The translations under genes were made by a program, and so were the position numbers. A model generated the notes under the pieces. The model was not told where the DNA came from. It did not search any database and worked only from the letters and a program-made list of their open reading frames with translations. Shown here one piece after another: positions 62,455 through 64,000 of a stretch of 64,000 nt of DNA (position 1 is its first letter; the number at the start of each line of letters is the position of its first letter). The DNA is taken from contig VZRG01002389.1 of NCBI GenBank assembly GCA_013397435.1, positions 41,158 to 105,157 on the forward strand, read 5' to 3'. This DNA comes from Erythrocercus mccallii. Lineage: Eukaryota; Chordata; Aves; Passeriformes; Dicruridae.

Positions 62455-64000
62455 GATAAATTGAAGTACTTAATTATAATCCATTGATTTATTGACCTTT
62501 GTAGAAAAATGTTTTGATAAAATAGCAATATTTAATTAGTATTTCTGTCACAGTAAAAATGAAATATTTTAATTTTAACATGAAAGCAATAATAAAATTT
62601 AATCAGAAAACTAAAAATACAGCTCCAAGCAATACATTTCCAGATTTGTTTTTCTCCTGCTCTCCCCACTCTCCCAAAAGGTTGGAAGTAAATGTAGCTT
62701 TATAATCTTTGATTTTCCTGACTTTTCCTATTTTCATAGCCTTCCTAATGTGCTTATCATAGTTCGCTTGGGATGGATTGTTCAGAGTTTCTTAGGGTAA
62801 CTTAAAGTGGAGATAGTGAGCGTATGTTTATGTACAGTTTACCATGTGGCTTGTGTCTCAATATTTCTGAGCAGTTATCTGACCTCCATAATCTGTGTTA
62901 CAGGAAGCAGGTTTGTGCAAAATGCTGGTTTTATAACAGGAGAGGCCATGACCCTTAGTGATTTTTATCTGGAAATAGTAGCTAGAAGGGAAGATGTTCC
63001 CTCATTTGAAACTTCTCCGTAGTTTAGTTTTTTGGTGTTGGTTGGGTTTTTTTTTCATTATTTGAATATTCAGTCCAATTATTCTGTGTGCCATGTAAGA
63101 AACTTCTGTCTTCGGACTATAGCGATGTTTAGCCCTTTGTGTGGGTACCATAGGGATGAAAATCTGGCTTTCCCTGGGATTCAGAGGTGCTGGAGGAGCC
63201 AGCAAGGGGCATGGAGCACTGTGAAGGTGTTAGACTTCACAATTCTGTACTGCACAGGCTGACTTGCCTGTGTGTCGAGAAACCTACAGGCAGAAGCTCA
63301 GCCTCGAAGTAAAGGAAATCGTGACTGGTAAATTTTAAACTTACTCTGGAGTAGAGTAGGCTTATCTAGCAAACTGGAGATAGTAGAGGAATTCCTTGCT
63401 GCTGTTATTGCCTTAAACTGAGAGGATGCAGAGAGGAATTGAGTAATGTGGGCTGCATGCACTGTGGGTGATTGGATGGCCTTGTATATTTACATTTGAC
63501 TTATTATAGTATAGTCATTCTTCTTCGTCTTCTAAAATTAGCAAAGCACAGCACAATTATAATACTTTCATGCTTCGGGATAAGCTTTGCATTTCATTAG
63601 TTCATTGGTTCTTATTTATGCCGTGTCAGTTCAGGAAGAAAAATGTGAAACTGGAATAACTTGTTTTGAAAGTTCAGTACAAGTGTGTGCTCTCTTCATC
63701 TCTCCTTTTGAATCTCCCACCTCTTCTGTTAATGTGAGAGCCTGCCTGCCTGTCCTCTCTGCTGAGTTGCAGACATCACTGTGGAGCAGCATCAAAGCGC
63801 TTTATTTGCTTTCAAATACATGCATGCATTTGATGAGGAGTTTTTAGTTGACACCCCACTAAATCCTCCTTTTTTTTTTTTTCCTCCTCCCCCACGCAAA
63901 TATTTTTAGGACAAGATTTACTGGTAAAAATAGCAACAAGTCAGAGGCACCTTGCTTTAGCTTGGCTACGCTTCTAGTTAGAGACGTGTTTGTGCCTGCC

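Larger units (their letters stand above)
44122..64000 (+). other. GAB1: GAB1 intron 1 (5' part)
   Basis: Everything downstream of the exon 1 donor to the window edge is intron. I looked for the next PH-domain exon on the + strand and did not find it. The first 0.8 kb is CpG-island DNA, including a long T-rich tract at 44340-44395. Beyond that the DNA is AT-rich with scattered mononucleotide runs: T at 45027-45058, T19 at 51527-51545 and A21 at 54509-54529. Recognisable mobile-element remnants are listed separately. The stretches 48.0-53.8 kb, 55.7-58.4 kb and 61.1-64.0 kb show no repeat family or gene I can name. They may hold intronic enhancers, which cannot be judged without comparative alignment. 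Confidence 0.85.

Noticed and set aside
1..64000. CRISPR arrays, bacterial operons or phage genes
   Set aside because: Composition, intron-exon structure, CR1 elements and the CpG island identify vertebrate nuclear DNA. No spaced direct repeats of CRISPR type occur.

Overview
The window is a piece of a bird nuclear chromosome. It is mostly AT-rich, CpG-poor DNA with no operon-like coding. It carries several copies of the avian/reptilian CR1 LINE, including 3' ends with the typical octamer-like tail, and a solo LTR of an avian ERVL-type endogenous retrovirus. It has one strong CpG island. The only protein-coding sequence I can support is the first coding exon of GAB1 on the + strand: 24 codons beginning [15 protein letters not shown], then a canonical GTGAGT splice donor. 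These residues match vertebrate GAB1 and differ from GAB2, so the identification is firm despite the short exon.

Layout. Positions 1 to about 43,050 are intergenic DNA upstream of GAB1. In human the upstream neighbour on this strand is USP38, but I see none of it here. This part holds a decayed CR1 (about 1.87-2.06 kb), a short non-autonomous hAT-like DNA transposon (3.33-3.61 kb), a CR1 tail (9.96 kb), a 31-bp minisatellite (13.94-14.11 kb), an ERVL-type LTR (23.64-24.08 kb), two pentanucleotide microsatellites (28.73 and 29.39 kb, the second with an assembly N), a CR1 3' end on the minus strand (35.47-35.65 kb), and a small CpG-enriched patch with two CACGTG boxes (40.44-40.64 kb). The GAB1 CpG-island promoter and 5' leader cover about 43,057-44,920. 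The coding exon is 44,050-44,121. From 44,122 to the end of the window is GAB1 intron 1; the next exon, which would continue the PH domain, is not present.

The intron contains a CR1 3' end (47.50-47.78 kb), an internal CR1 reverse-transcriptase fragment (59.57-59.88 kb, minus), an old L2-like LINE fragment with a visible frameshift (60.34-60.56 kb, minus), a very short CR1 tail (61.0 kb) and several simple repeats. About 1.9 kb downstream of the exon is a 310-bp stretch with unusually many CpGs that overlaps a 172-codon antisense open frame; this is the most interesting unexplained piece of the intron.

I found no complete novel gene system. The points most worth checking are the GAB1 leader (a three-codon uORF, a (CA)18 tract and a strong candidate splice acceptor at its upstream edge), the intronic CpG patch, the minisatellite whose every unit joins an acceptor-like and a donor-like splice motif, and the old LINE and hAT remnants.
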